From contig OY783195.1 in NCBI GenBank assembly GCA_963678675.1, positions 13,490,505 to 13,554,504 on the forward strand: a stretch of 64,000 nt of DNA, read 5' to 3'. This DNA is from Xiphydria camelus (taxonomy: Eukaryota > Arthropoda > Insecta > Hymenoptera > Xiphydriidae). How positions within the stretch are numbered: position 1 is the first letter of the stretch; the number at the start of each line of letters is the position of its first letter. The notes below the pieces were generated by a model, which was given only the letters and a program-made list of their open reading frames with translations, did no database searches and was not told the DNA's origin. Below, in pieces: positions 1-9,756 of the stretch. A program made the translations under genes and the position numbers.

Positions 1-453
1 GTAGTCTTTCGGCGCAAGCGCAGTGTTGGACATTCGGTTGGATTCACTGACTGCTAACTTCACAACTATTTCTCCAGTGCAGAAATAGTTGTTTTCGTTA
101 AGGGCGTGAAGCGCTATTTCGCTGGGACGGCGCGAAACAACCGAATAACGAATTCTATTTTTTGCCACTAAGTGTCAAATACGAGGTTGACGATTTCACT
201 CACTGCGCAGGTTATTTCACGCACTGCGCAACTTTTTACGAATTGGTGTGTGAAAGATGATTTCACATGCGTCGAGGACGCCCATGAAACCGAGTATTTG
301 ACACTGATTGTGAGTGACAAAAAAAGTGTTCACACACTGCGCAGGTACTTTTACGCACTGCGCAGGTTGTTCACACACTGAGCAGCTTCAGTGCGTGAAA
401 CACGATTTCACAAGCGTCGAGGACGATCGAAAAACCGAGGTTTTTGACACTGG
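1..453. repeat. GCACTGCGCA-rich noncoding block with a tandem duplication
   Basis: No credible coding sequence. The 10-mer GCACTGCGCA or near copies recur between about 200 and 370. A segment of about 65 bp at 259-325 (with GCGTCGAGGACG, ACCGAG, TTGACACTG and GTGACAAAAAA) is repeated imperfectly at 403-468, giving a period near 144 bp. A short hairpin lies at 63-94, where AACTATTTCT pairs with AGAAATAGTT. The block abuts the 5' truncation point of the LINE. The open frame at 172-381 is a by-product of the repeats. Confidence 0.6.
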
Positions 454-899
454 GTGACAAAAAATAACATTGTGATAAGAGGGCTCCAGCTGGAAGGACA
501 AGATGGACAAAACGAAGTGGAAAAATTCCTGAGAGAAAAAGTAAAGGTAGAAGGGAAATTAAAGTGGGCCAAGATTGTTGGAAGAGAGAGGAAGATGATG
601 ATTGCCGGGGTGGAAGACTGGGAGACAAAGAAGAGGATCATGGAAAAGAAGAGTAACCTGTGTGTGGGCAATGTACCAATCTAAATCGACCATGATTTGA
701 CAAGGAAGGAGAGAGAATACAGAGGAAGATTTTGGAATGGGCGAGGCTGGAGAGAAGAAGAGGAATACAGGTGAAAATTGGCTTCCAAAAAGTGTGGAGC
801 AACGGGCGTTGGAGAAGATGGCAGAGGGAAGGATGGGGAGAAGATAATCAGGATTTCTCTAGGCGAGCCACGAAAGAGGGGAATGGATGGAGGAAACGA
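454..899 (+). pseudogene. LINE copy A ORF1, C-terminal remnant
   Basis: Translation of 454-684 gives a charged, lysine-rich segment beginning NNIVIRGLQLEG, with a KWAKIVGRERKM block and ending near NVPI. It matches in layout the RNA-binding tail of LINE copy B ORF1 (KLIVIKGW near 37,290). From 685 to 899 the similarity continues in changing frames (DLTRKERE read across a shift). Only the tail is present, so the copy is 5'-truncated. Function in an intact element would be RNA binding in the ribonucleoprotein; this copy cannot work. Confidence 0.55.
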
Positions 900-902
900 A
901 GA

Positions 903-1660
903 ATGGTTTTCTGGAACGTCGCAGGGGTAAAAAAGAAGGATAGAGACTTTTGGAAATTCGTTCAGGACTTCGACACTGTAGCACTAATAGAAGCATGGAT
1001 AGAGGAGAAGGATTGGAATAAACTAAAGGAGGTTTTGCCGAAAGGCTTTGTATGGAGCAGCTAGCATGCTAAGAGGGAGAATATGAAGGGAAGGGCCAAA
1101 GGAGGGATCATCATGGGAGTGAGAGAAAGCGTGGTAGAAGCCAAAAAGAAGGAGGAAAGGAAGGAAATACAAGGTGAAGGCGTAATGGAGGTAAGTTTCA
1201 GGATTGCTAACGAAAAATGGAGGGCTATCGCAGTCTATAGTAGCGAAGGAGTGAAGAAATTTGCGAGAACAATCGAAGAGGAAGTGAAGGAAGCGGAAGA
1301 AGAAAACCTTGTAATTGCGGGGGATTTTAATGCCAGGATGGGTATAGTGAGTCTAATGCGATTTGATGAAGAAATGGCAAGAAAATCGAAGGACGAAATA
1401 AGAAATGAAGAGGGCAGGAAGCTGGGAAAGTTAATTGAGGAGAAAGACTGGATCATACCCAACGGAAATTTTGTAGGCGATGAGGAAGGGGAGTTTACGT
1501 ACATAGGAGGTAGAGGACCAACAATAATCGACTACGTCATAACGACTATGGAAGCCTGCAATAAAATAAGAAGCTTCCGAGTAGGAGAAAGGACGGAATC
1601 GGACCACCAGCCGCTAATAATTGAACTAGAAGAGGGGGAGAAGTGTATTACGAAGAAGAG
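903..1660 (+). pseudogene. LINE copy A APE-type endonuclease domain
   Basis: One frame runs from MVFWNVAGVK (903) to SDHQPLIIELEE (about 1637), broken by a single TAG at 1062-1064. Diagnostic motifs are the N-terminal WNVAG, the central GDFNAR (near 1320) and the C-terminal SDH triad (near 1600), as in apurinic/apyrimidinic-type endonucleases that nick target DNA for target-primed reverse transcription. An intact domain is about 230 residues, and this one is close to full length. Downstream the frame shifts into the RT linker. Confidence 0.75.
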
Positions 1661-3765
1661 AAAGATAAGCAAATCTGCACATGGAACGAGGATACAATTA
1701 TTACGCAGTATAAGGATTACACAAGGGAGTTAGACTTAGGGAACAAGGACATCGAGGAAAACTGGGAGGAGCTGCAGTCAAGGGTGGTCACTGGCATGCC
1801 AAAGAAAGTGATAAGATTAAAGAGAAGGAGAATTGGATGGAAAAACTGGTGGGATAAAGAGTGCATGAGAAAGTAAAGGGAGGCTGCGAGAGCATACAGA
1901 AAATGGAGGCAAAGTAGGAAATGGAAAGAGGACTACCTGGAGAAGAAGATGGAGTTCAAGGAGCTATGTGAGCAGAAAGAAACGCAGCTGAAGAAAAAGG
2001 AATGGGAGGAGATTAAAAATGTGAGAAAAGCAGCAGACGTATGGAAATATGTGAATAAAGGGAGGAGAAAGAAGGGGATTCCCAGCGATAAAATACAGGC
2101 CGAGGAGTGGAGAACACACTTCATGAAATTGCTGGAGGGAAGCTAGAGGCACGAAGGGAAAGGAAGGAGAAGAAATAGAGAGGGAGACACTGAAGAGGAG
2201 TTAACGGACGAGGAGATAGAAGAGCAAATAAAGAGTCTGAAGAGAAATAAGGCGGCGGGTACGGATGGGATTCCGAGCGAAGCATGGAAATTCAGCCAAG
2301 GGAAGGCCAGAAAGAAATTAAAGGAGCTAGTGAAGAGGGTGTGGAGAGGAGAAGGCTTCCCAGAAAGCTGGAGAGAGGGAGCTATCTTCCCAATTTATAA
2401 AAAAGGAGAGGGATGACCCGGCAAACTATAGAGGGATCACATTACTAAGCACAGCGTACAACATATATGCGGCGGTTTTGGAAAAAAGACTGAGGACGGA
2501 GATAGAGGGAAAAGGAATTCTACCAAAGGTACAGGCAGGATTCAGGGAGAAGAGTTCGGCGCTGGACAACGTGTACGTGCTGCAGCACATAGTGGACAGA
2601 GGAGAAAAGAAGGGTAAGGAGGGCCTTTGTATATTCTTTGTAGACCTCAAGGCGGCTTTTGACACGGTGAGCACAGGGAAAGGATGTGGAATACGATGGA
2701 ACAGAGAGGAGTTAGAAGAGGACTAATAGAAGATGCATAGAGATCTATGAGGAGACAAAGGTAACCATATTGACGGAGGGAGAAACTTCAGAACCCTTCT
2801 GGACGGAAAATTGAAGGAGGCAAGCATGCCCGCTGAGCCCCTCGGTATTTGCAATCTTCTTAGCAGACCTGGAAGAGACGCTGGAAAGAGGAATGGTGAG
2901 AGGAGTCGAATTGGGAGAAAGGAGAATTCACCACCTCGCCTATGCTGACAATATTGTGATGCTCGCAAAGAATGAAGAAGCGCTTAAAGGGATGATGTGG
3001 GACCTGCAAAAGTATTTGTCAGAAAAGGAACTGACCTCGAATGTGGATAAGTCGAAAGTAATGGTATGTAAGAAAGGGAGAGGAAAGGTAAAAAAGACAA
3101 GGTGGAAGTGGAAAGGTAAAGAATTAGAGGAGGTGACGGCATTCAAATATCTAGGTTATATATTTAAAAAGAATGGGGATAGAGCAGGATAGATCAGGGA
3201 CTTAGTGAAAAAGGGCAACGTAGTACTTGGGCAAGTCTGGATCATTGGGGAGCGTCTGTTCAGGGAAGATTTTATAAGGAGAATGTGGCTGTTTGATAAA
3301 CTGGTGTGAAGTGTAGTAAGCTACGGAGTAGAAATATGGGGATGGAGAAGCTGGGAAGGGTTAGAAAAATTACAAAGAAAATATATAAAGTGGGTCCTAG
3401 GGCTAGAGAGATCGACGCCAGGATATATCGTGATAGAAGAATCAAAGAGAAACCTACTTAGGATAAGGGCGGGGAAAAGAGCGATGAGATTCGAAGAAAG
3501 GGTAAGGGAAGAAGGAGATAGCGAGCTGATAAAGGAGTGTCTGTGAGAAAGAGATGAGGGGAAGGTAGGTGGCTCCAGATCGGTAGAGGAGAGAAGCGAA
3601 TATCTAAGGAGATGCGGATATAGTGAGGCAGGGATTGCGGCTATGATAGAGGGACGTATAGCTAGTATAACGTTGAGTGATAGGGATTGCGAGATACACA
3701 AATGCAAGGACAGCGGGACAAAATCTGGAAAGCGAGATATAATGCGAGGTATAGATACTTATGTA
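1643..3765 (+). pseudogene. LINE copy A linker, reverse transcriptase and C-terminal region
   Basis: The linker is basic and coiled (1643-2146, one stop at 1874). The RT starts near 2198 (NKAAGTDGIPSEAW), shifts frame near 2410, continues DPANYRGITLL and VQAGFREKSSALDN, and reaches the first catalytic block FFVDLKAAFDTV near 2640. The frame is lost again after 2680. CPLSPSVFAIFLADLEE follows near 2830, and the catalytic box reads YADN near 2941. The thumb and tail continue to about 3765 with stops. It encoded a DNA polymerase copying element RNA; the Asn in the box and many breaks show it is dead. Confidence 0.8.
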
Positions 3766-5648
3766 GTAACTAGCAGCCCGTCCCTGCTTCGCAAGGGTAG
3801 ATTGTGGATTGATTTTGGTCGTCATTTAATGAATTTTTAGCAGATATCTGTACTCATTTGTAAGGAGCCATGCTATGCTAAAAAAATACATGTATTTAAT
3901 TTAAATTGGAAAGTATATTTCTTTTATTAATTTATCTTAAGGCCAGCGGATAGACAATGTTTTTTATTTTTTTATTTGGAGTAAAAACGTGTAAATTTTT
4001 CGGTGTGCCAACTCTGGAGCAAGCCACATACAATTGGTCGTGTGAAAAACATGAATTTTCCAAATTTAAGCCAGCAATAGTCAACGTTTGACCTTATGCT
4101 TTATTGATGGTAATAGCAAAAGCAAGACGCAAAGGGAACTGCAGCCGCTTGAATTCGAATGTTAAATCGTTGGAAATCATAGGTATGCGTAAATGAGGAC
4201 GTCTTCGCCTTTGAATTTGCCAGTGATGATTGTTACCTCGATTAAATTTGGTTGGAACTAAGGGATTTTTCGTGTAACTGATTTGGAATATTATGTCAGA
4301 TGTAAGAGATTCCAAATGGAGGTCATGGTCAAGGTCAAATACAATATTACCATTGTACAGCCACTAAAAAATCCTAAATCCTACTATCAAAAAGAATTTG
4401 TATAGGGCCCATAGCTTTCATGGTACGAAGCCGAACTGTACTTGACCTCAATTTGACCTCCGCTGACCATAAAGGTCACATGGAAATAATGGTCAAGGAC
4501 ATATTTGAACGTGAAATTTCCCGCTCTTTTCATTTTCGGTATATGAAATAGAGGTTCGGATTTAAAAAAATCAATTTTACCTAGAAGGTCATTGTCAATG
4601 TCAAATACAATATGACCATTGGGTAGCCAGGGAAAAATCCGAAAAGTTTTACATTAAACGTTCTTCTCTAAAATGATTTCCCGCTGAGATAATCAGCTGT
4701 GCCTGGACTTTTTAAACGCCCTGTATAAGATTTACTAACTCAGAAACCTTCGCGGGCATGCGTCCAACCATTCTCCAAAGTTTCATCGCAATCGGATGAA
4801 CGGTTTAGGAAGGCATAATAATCATCCGTACCGCTACTTTTTGAACACCCTGTATACGATTTACTAACTCAGAAACCTTCGCGGGCATGCGTCCAACCAT
4901 TCCTCAAAGTTTCATCGCAATCGGATGAACGGTTTAGGAAGGCATAATAATCATCAGTACCGGTACTTTTTGAACACCCTATATAAGATTTACTAACTCA
5001 GAAACCTTCGCGGGCATGTGACCAACCATTCCCCAAAGTTTCATCGCAATCGGATGAACGGTTTAGGAAGGCAAAATAATCATCCGTACCGCTACTTTTT
5101 GAACACCCTGTATACGATTTACTAACTCAGAAACCTTCGCGGGCATGCGTCCAACCATTCCTCAAAGTTTCATCGCAATCGGATGAACGGTTTAGGAAGG
5201 CATAATAATCATCAGTACCGGTACTTTTTGAACACCCTATATAAGATTTACTAACTCAGAAACCTTCGCGGGCATGAGTCCAACCATTCCCCAAAGTTTC
5301 ATCGCAATCGGATGAACGGTTTAGGAAGGCATTTGATATTACCTTAAAGGTCACGGTCAAGGTCATATCCAATACGACCACTGGATAGCCAAGGGAAAAT
5401 CTTTAAAGTTTTGTATTAAACATTTTTCTCTAAAATGTTTTCCCGCTGAGATAATCGGCCGTACCGGGACTTTTTGAACACCCTGTATAAGATTTACTAA
5501 CTCAGAAACCATCGCGGGCATGCGTCCAACCATTTCCCAAAATTTCATCGCAATCGGTTGAACGGTTTAGGAAGGCATAAGAGACATACAGACAGACAGA
5601 CAGACAAACATTCATTTTTATATATATAGATAGATAGATAGATAGATA
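3766..5648 (+). mobile_element. Non-autonomous retroposon inserted in LINE copy A
   Basis: The LINE frame stops near 3766 and resumes near 5649. The intervening 1.9 kb starts around CCCGTCCCTGCTTCGCAAGG and ends with (GACA)n, a TTCATTTTTATATATA stretch and (GATA)n at 5590-5648. That head-and-tail pairing is familiar from insect RTE-like/SINE-like elements with microsatellite tails. No protein of its own is evident. The interior holds AGGTCA-rich segments (4320-4600) and the 129-bp array. I could not fix the target duplication, so the edges are good to about 15 bp. Confidence 0.55.
4729..5577 (+). repeat. 129-bp tandem array with two-unit higher-order structure
   Basis: The phrase GATTTACTAACTCAGAAACC starts at 4729, 4858, 4987, 5116 and 5245, exactly 129 bp apart each time, and once more at 5491. 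Units 2 and 4 share private variants (TATACGATT, CCTCAAAG, CAGTACCGG) and units 3 and 5 share others (ATATAAG, CCCCAAAG), so the array grew as a 258-bp dimer. A flanking segment of about 150 bp (AGGTCA, GATAGCC, TCTCTAAAATG, CCCGCTGAGATAATC) precedes the array at 4584 and recurs at 5340 before the last unit. No coding potential. Confidence 0.9.
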
Positions 5649-5934
5649 ACAGGGCGAGTTACTTCAGGAGAGTAGGAGAGAGAGGAGACCTAAGAAGGAT
5701 TGCTAGAGCAAGATGCGGAAACGAGGAAGAGGCAAATAAGTACTGGATGGATGCGGAGAGAAGAAGATGTAAGCTCTGCGAGAAAGAAAGGGGCAGGTTG
5801 GAGCATTTAATCATGGATTGCGTCGAGATGCCGCGGGTAGATTTGGAAGTGGAAGAGCTACTAAATGAGGAAGGTAGCGAGAAGGCTAGGGAATGGTTAA
5901 AGCAGCTGGAAAATAGGAGGAAGCGGAAAAACTA
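5649..5934 (+). pseudogene. LINE copy A ORF2 C-terminal zinc knuckle
   Basis: The reading frame resumes after the insertion as ...RRVGERGDLRRIARARCGNEE (5662 on), then the knuckle CKLCEKERGRLEHLIMDC, spaced Cys-x2-Cys, His, Cys, and a charged tail ending RRKRKN at the TAA of 5932-5934. This is the usual C-terminus of ORF2 in this LINE group, involved in nucleic-acid binding. It shows that the sequence at 454-3765 and this piece were one element. Confidence 0.75.
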
Positions 5935-6236
5935 AAGCGTCGAAGTGGTAAATGGTGAAGAAGGGGAATAAGGTGCTCTGTCGTACAAAGCGTTGTGAAG
6001 ATGAGCGTATAGTATTACATGAAATTATTAGTTATTATATTATAGTTATTTTATTATTAGTTATTATATTATAGACATTTTATTATAGTTATTTTTGTTA
6101 TTAGTTATTGTATTATATGAAATACTTTGCGTTATCTTATATTAAGAGATAATGTATAGAGTTGTACAACCAACTTCCTTTCGTGGCTGTAGAGCTTAAA
6201 TAAATCATTATCTATCATTATCTATCTATCTCTACT
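5935..6236 (+). other. LINE copy A 3' UTR and microsatellite tail
   Basis: AT-rich 3' region with TTATTATAGTTAT repeats (6030-6110) and a terminal (TATC)n/(TCAT)n tail at about 6205-6236, in place of a poly(A). The tail directly abuts the 3' side of the minus-strand gene fragment starting at 6240, so the LINE probably inserted into or next to that gene. Confidence 0.65.
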
Positions 6237-6598
6237 ATGTCATCTCCATAAACACTCTCCAGCCTTTTTTTTAGAATGAGGGTTGTTGGGATTGGTCCAC
6301 TGTAATCCTTGAGAATATCACTCATTGTCAGTACAAAGTGGCATTGGTCTTCATTTTCTTCAAGGTAACTACATATGTAATCTACTGCAGCCGTCACTTC
6401 TTCATCCTCTGGGCGGCCTCGCTTTGTTCCTGACTGTAACCATTCTCCGAAGTAATTTTTACAGCATGATGCATGATACCTTCCTTCAGATGTAAAAAGA
6501 TCAATCTCATTTTCAATTCGAAAAATTACAGCTTTACTCCATTCATCATTTTTCCTTATTGTTTTAGCTGCATCGATAACATTTTGTTTGAAATCCAG

Positions 6599-7688
6599 TG
6601 TGACATGGAGAATCGCTCCGTGTCACAAAAAGGGCGCGATCGGCCCTTTCGTGGGCAAACGTGCGTCCGCGGCGTCGAAACGAGCAGGACGCGCTCGTCC
6701 GTGCGCGCGTCGGGCGCACGGGCCATTTGTCAACGGTTGTCGATCGATCAGTTTTCGAAAAGATCGATCGACAACAGCGACGACCTCGAGGCGAAGACGT
6801 CCGAGATTTCGGAGAGAGACGGAACGCGGGGAGGAGATCGAGGTGAGTCGGAGAGGCCGGAAAACCGGCGCGAAGCGCGCCATTCGTTGAGGAGCTATCG
6901 AGCTGGTTCGAGCCTTCGGAGAACAGTCGAGAACTTCCGAGAACCGAATAGTAGAGCGATAGAGTAGGGTAGGCGCACCGAGCAAGGGTGAACGCGAGAG
7001 TGAGCGAGCGAGTGAGTGAGCGAGCCGCTGCACCGCCACCCGCTTCGACGAGAGGAAGGACCGCGGTAGGAGCATCGAGCCGCCGCTGAAGGCCAACCGT
7101 CACCCGGACCGGAAGGCCACCGCCCGCCGGTAATCGTCGCTTCCCGAGGACCAGCCGCTCGGAGAGGAAGGAGGGAAGCCCCGACCGAGGATCACCAGCA
7201 TCGCCCGGTAGGCTCTCCTCTCCTTGTTAACTAGCCCTCCGATTCGCCTTCGCGCCGCCCTCGCATAGGGCACCCGACTGCGCTCGGGTATCCACGTCCG
7301 TCGCCGCGAATTTGAACCGGGGGGTGCACTCGGCACCCCAACCGTCGATTCGTCCTCGTCAGGCGATTCTTGTCTATCGCGCCAATAAACCGCTAACGAT
7401 TAAAGGGTTCGTCTTTCGTGTCCGTCAATTTCGTTCCTCCCGAGTCCTAGCTGCGTCTTCCGAACCGCCCCTCCACCATATGCTGGGGTAGCTGAGCCCG
7501 TCGGAGATCGAATCGTCGCCGATCTCCCGTCGAACGTTCGTTTCGGGGACCGTGTCTGTTTCCCCGATCGTTGGGTTCGCGACCCACCTGGCGCCCATCG
7601 TTTCGTACGCTGTCCCGCGCGTGGGAGCACCGCGTCTTAGCGTGAGTAGTGGAGGGCACCGAGGTCCCTCCACGAAAGCTACGTCACA
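6599..7688 (+). mobile_element. Solo LTR, 1,090 bp, GC-rich, 4-bp target duplication
   Basis: The segment starts TGTGACATGG and ends CTACGTCACA, so it has TG...CA ends and a 6-bp inverted terminus TGTGAC/GTCACA. CCAG stands immediately on both sides (6595-6598 and 7689-7692), and removing the block with one CCAG restores the host reading frame. A polyadenylation signal AATAAA at 7384-7389 suggests plus orientation. It is much more GC-rich than its surroundings. No internal region is left, as expected after recombination between two LTRs. The 4-bp duplication fits Gypsy- or BEL-type elements. Open frames inside are by-products of GC content. Confidence 0.85.
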
Positions 7689-8015
7689 CCAGTTTAGTCA
7701 CGTCATGAACTTTTTCGCGTCGTGATTAGTTTAATTTTTTTTAAGTTTTATAAATTTATCGGAGGCATTTATTCCACAAAAGAGACAGTGTCCCTTGAAA
7801 TTAAACAACGGTTGATTTGATCTCCTAGCTGTGCTAGGCCCAGAAGACTGTTCAGTTAGTGTAGCATCAATGTAGGACTGCTTGTTGTAGATTTTTCTGC
7901 ATTTTTCATGAAGAGTTACAGCAGTTTTATCCTTCAACAAAACGTGTTTCCTATCCTTTCTTTTTTTACTACTGTCCATAAAAGTTAGGATACCTTTTTC
8001 TTTAACTGTCGTCAC

Positions 8016-8447
8016 CTGTAAAGATGGCAATTTTATAAAAAATCATCGATGTATCGATATCGATAGACATCGGTAGACATCGCATCAATGGGTTCCATAC
8101 ATCCCTAGTAGCACACAATATTGATCCAATGTATATTCTATATTGGTCCACTATTGTATATTGGCCCAATATTGGGCATATTTAGCCAATATTGGCTAGA
8201 TTTTGGTAATACAATGTGTTACAATATTGGAATTCCATGTTTTTCCATTATTGGGCTTATACGATTTAGAAAATATAAATATTTTTATATTTTACCCAAT
8301 ATTGGCAATGTATTGGCACAACTACTAGCTGTTTTCTATATTTATTTATAATTATCCTACATTTACAACATCGAAAAAAACATCGATTTTAAGGATCGAT
8401 ATATCGATGTTTTAAAAACATTGATACATCGTTGCCACCTAGCTCAC
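8016..8447 (-). repeat. Intron filled by a palindrome-rich repeat
   Basis: This is the intron of the split gene (donor GTGAGC at 8447, acceptor ending TTTACAG at 8016). Its edges carry TCGAT-rich inverted sequences (8045-8085 and 8370-8430, including ATCGATATATCGAT). The middle carries about ten copies of CCAATATTGG or near variants between 8105 and 8320. It looks like a MITE or satellite fragment inside the intron. No coding potential. Confidence 0.55.
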
Positions 8448-8495
8448 CTGTCCTTGTAAACTATCACCACAGATAAAACATTGTAAATCCGCCAT

Positions 8496-8760
8496 CACTT
8501 TTCACAAAACGTCACTACAACGCACACTGAAATGCGTGAATAACAAACTTGAAAATTTATGACTTAGCCTCACATAAACGACGAACAGCGAGCAAGATAC
8601 TTCACGCTGAAAGAACTTTTCAACCGCGACACGGCCGCGACTCGGGCGTCCCGGCTGCTGCGAAGAGATGTATAGCAAGGGAGGGGGAAGAAGAATGCAG
8701 CGTACGTATATCTGATACATCGTTCGCTGCAATATAAACTCTAAATACAGAATACTTTCA
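8496..8760 (-). promoter_or_regulatory. Possible promoter region of the split gene
   Basis: Immediately upstream of the exon 1 start codon on the minus strand is a locally GC-rich stretch (8600-8700, with CGCGACACGGCCGCGACTCG) in otherwise AT-rich DNA. Position and composition suggest a promoter/5' leader, but no defined core motif was recognised. Confidence 0.25.
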
Positions 8761-9413
8761 TATAATACATTTTCGTAATGGAAATAAGGTTTAAAAATCC
8801 AAAATATTTTTCCTTCAAAAATTGGAAAAATGGTTGTTTTTTAAACGTGCATGTCGTCTTACCACTTGACTTAATTTCAAATATGTGGTGCTTATTCACC
8901 GTAGAGTTTTATGTACTTTAATTTCTAAAAGAATTTCTAAAAGAACTTTCCTAGAAATGCATCGTTTTGGAGTTATTAGTGAAACACTGAAAAAAGTCCA
9001 AAAATGTCGAGGTTGCAAATAAAGAGATTAAAACCATTTCCAGCTTTCCGGGAATTATTCCGCCTACACCCCCTTTCTCGTGACCTATGTTGCCTGGCCT
9101 ATTGTGCCAGTAACGCCATCTGTCATCAAACACGGGTACTTATTGATCCACCCTCGTATGTTTATACATTCGTTTCCGTAGGGACTTGACATATTATTGA
9201 CAAGTTACCAACATGTCGGCCGATAAGTCGGACCCTTACGGATCCGTGGCTTAAGATGAATTACAACGTGATGTAATGTAGAACATTTTCCATCCAGACA
9301 ATGTGTCATGGATGATCTAAATATCCGAGTAGAAAGGATCCGCTGACGATCGGACCACTGTTGAACTCTCAATATTGACATTTAATATTGAGTCAAGCTT
9401 CTAAATGACGACG
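8761..9413. other. Intergenic, no recognised feature
   Basis: AT-rich DNA with no reading frame I trust. The only structure noted is a short palindrome at 9368-9394 (CTCAATATTGAC against TTAATATTGAG) close to the left end of the Transib element. Confidence 0.5.
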
Positions 9414-9499
9414 CACAGTGGGCCGAAATCCCGAAAAGCTAGTCAAAACCTCAAAAGTAATCTGATTCAACTGCAAATTTGTCATGATGGGTTCTTGAG

Positions 9500-9720
9500 A
9501 TTGTTGATTACGAATCCGGCATCAAAATTACAGAAAACAAAATGGTCAATCCGATATAGCGGACCGATTTATTATAAATGATTCCGATTCTTCTAAAAAT
9601 GTGTGGTTGTGGATTTTTGGGATCGCTGATTACGAATCTGACATCAAACTTACGCAAAAGGGAAAAAACAAAGTGGAAGACGCAATATAGCGAACAGATT
9701 TATTATAATTTCATATACAG
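9500..9720. repeat. Two imperfect direct repeats of a GATTACGAATC-type sequence
   Basis: Segments beginning TTGATTACGAATCCGGCATC (9505) and CTGATTACGAATCTGACATC (9624) repeat with a period near 119 bp, each followed by an ATATAGCG(G/A)AC(C/A)GATTTATTATAA block. The core GAT(T/C)ACGAATC resembles the subterminal sequence of the CACAG-ended elements at 11.0-13.4 and 59.9-60.7 kb. They lie just inside the left Transib end, after the transposase stop. Confidence 0.55.
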
Positions 9721-9756
9721 TACTCGGAATCAGAATCCGTATCAGTCTGTATATCA

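Larger units (their letters stand above)
454..6236 (+). mobile_element. Non-LTR retrotransposon (LINE), copy A, 5'-truncated and interrupted
   Basis: Domain order is ORF1 tail, APE-type endonuclease, reverse transcriptase, zinc knuckle, then a microsatellite 3' tail, which is the layout of insect R1/I/jockey-like LINEs. The reading frame is broken by several stops and frameshifts, and the RT box reads YADN instead of YADD. The element stops near 3766 and resumes near 5649, because a retroposon with a 129-bp repeat array landed in the 3' third of ORF2. Its RT closely resembles that of the LINE at 36.6-40.65 kb (shared VWRGEG and WREG blocks), so the two are likely one family. Clade assignment is uncertain. 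Confidence 0.85.
6240..8495 (-). pseudogene. Zinc-finger gene fragment of a multi-copy animal family, split by a solo LTR
   Basis: Exon 1 (8495-8448) reads MADLQCFICGDSLQGQ and ends at a good donor (CAG/GTGAGC). Exon 2 starts at 8015 after TTTACAG and continues in phase: a basic stretch, LHEKCRKIY, then HCLFCG. It is cut at 7689 by an LTR and resumes at 6598 as LDFKQNVIDAAK, then EGRYHASCCKNYF, to about 6240. Removing the LTR and one CCAG joins VHDVTK to LDFKQN in frame. Paired Cys-x2-Cys and RYH-x3-CC motifs suggest zinc binding. Just upstream of the LTR one frameshift (A-run near 7738) and one TAA break the frame. The 3' end is lost at LINE copy A. I recall similar proteins as multi-copy, uncharacterised animal genes, likely transposon-derived; exact function unknown. 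Confidence 0.6.

Noticed and set aside
371..1504. Minus-strand frames rich in Leu/Ser/Phe across LINE copy A (also 36,828-39,095 in copy B)
   Set aside because: Antisense shadows of the purine-rich LINE coding strand; no start context or family pattern of their own.
4729..5577. CRISPR array
   Set aside because: Regular 129-bp period, but the whole unit repeats with no unique spacers, and the context is an animal genome.
6564..7673. Overlapping Arg/Ser-rich frames on both strands, up to 179 codons
   Set aside because: They lie in the GC-rich solo LTR, where stop codons are rare. No motif, and boundaries match the LTR rather than a gene.
9414..9420. CACAG ends of the TTA elements as Transib ends
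   Set aside because: Those elements have 3-bp TTA/TAA duplications and A-rich subterminal sequence, unlike the 5-bp GC-rich duplication and GGGCCGAAATCCC of the Transib copy.
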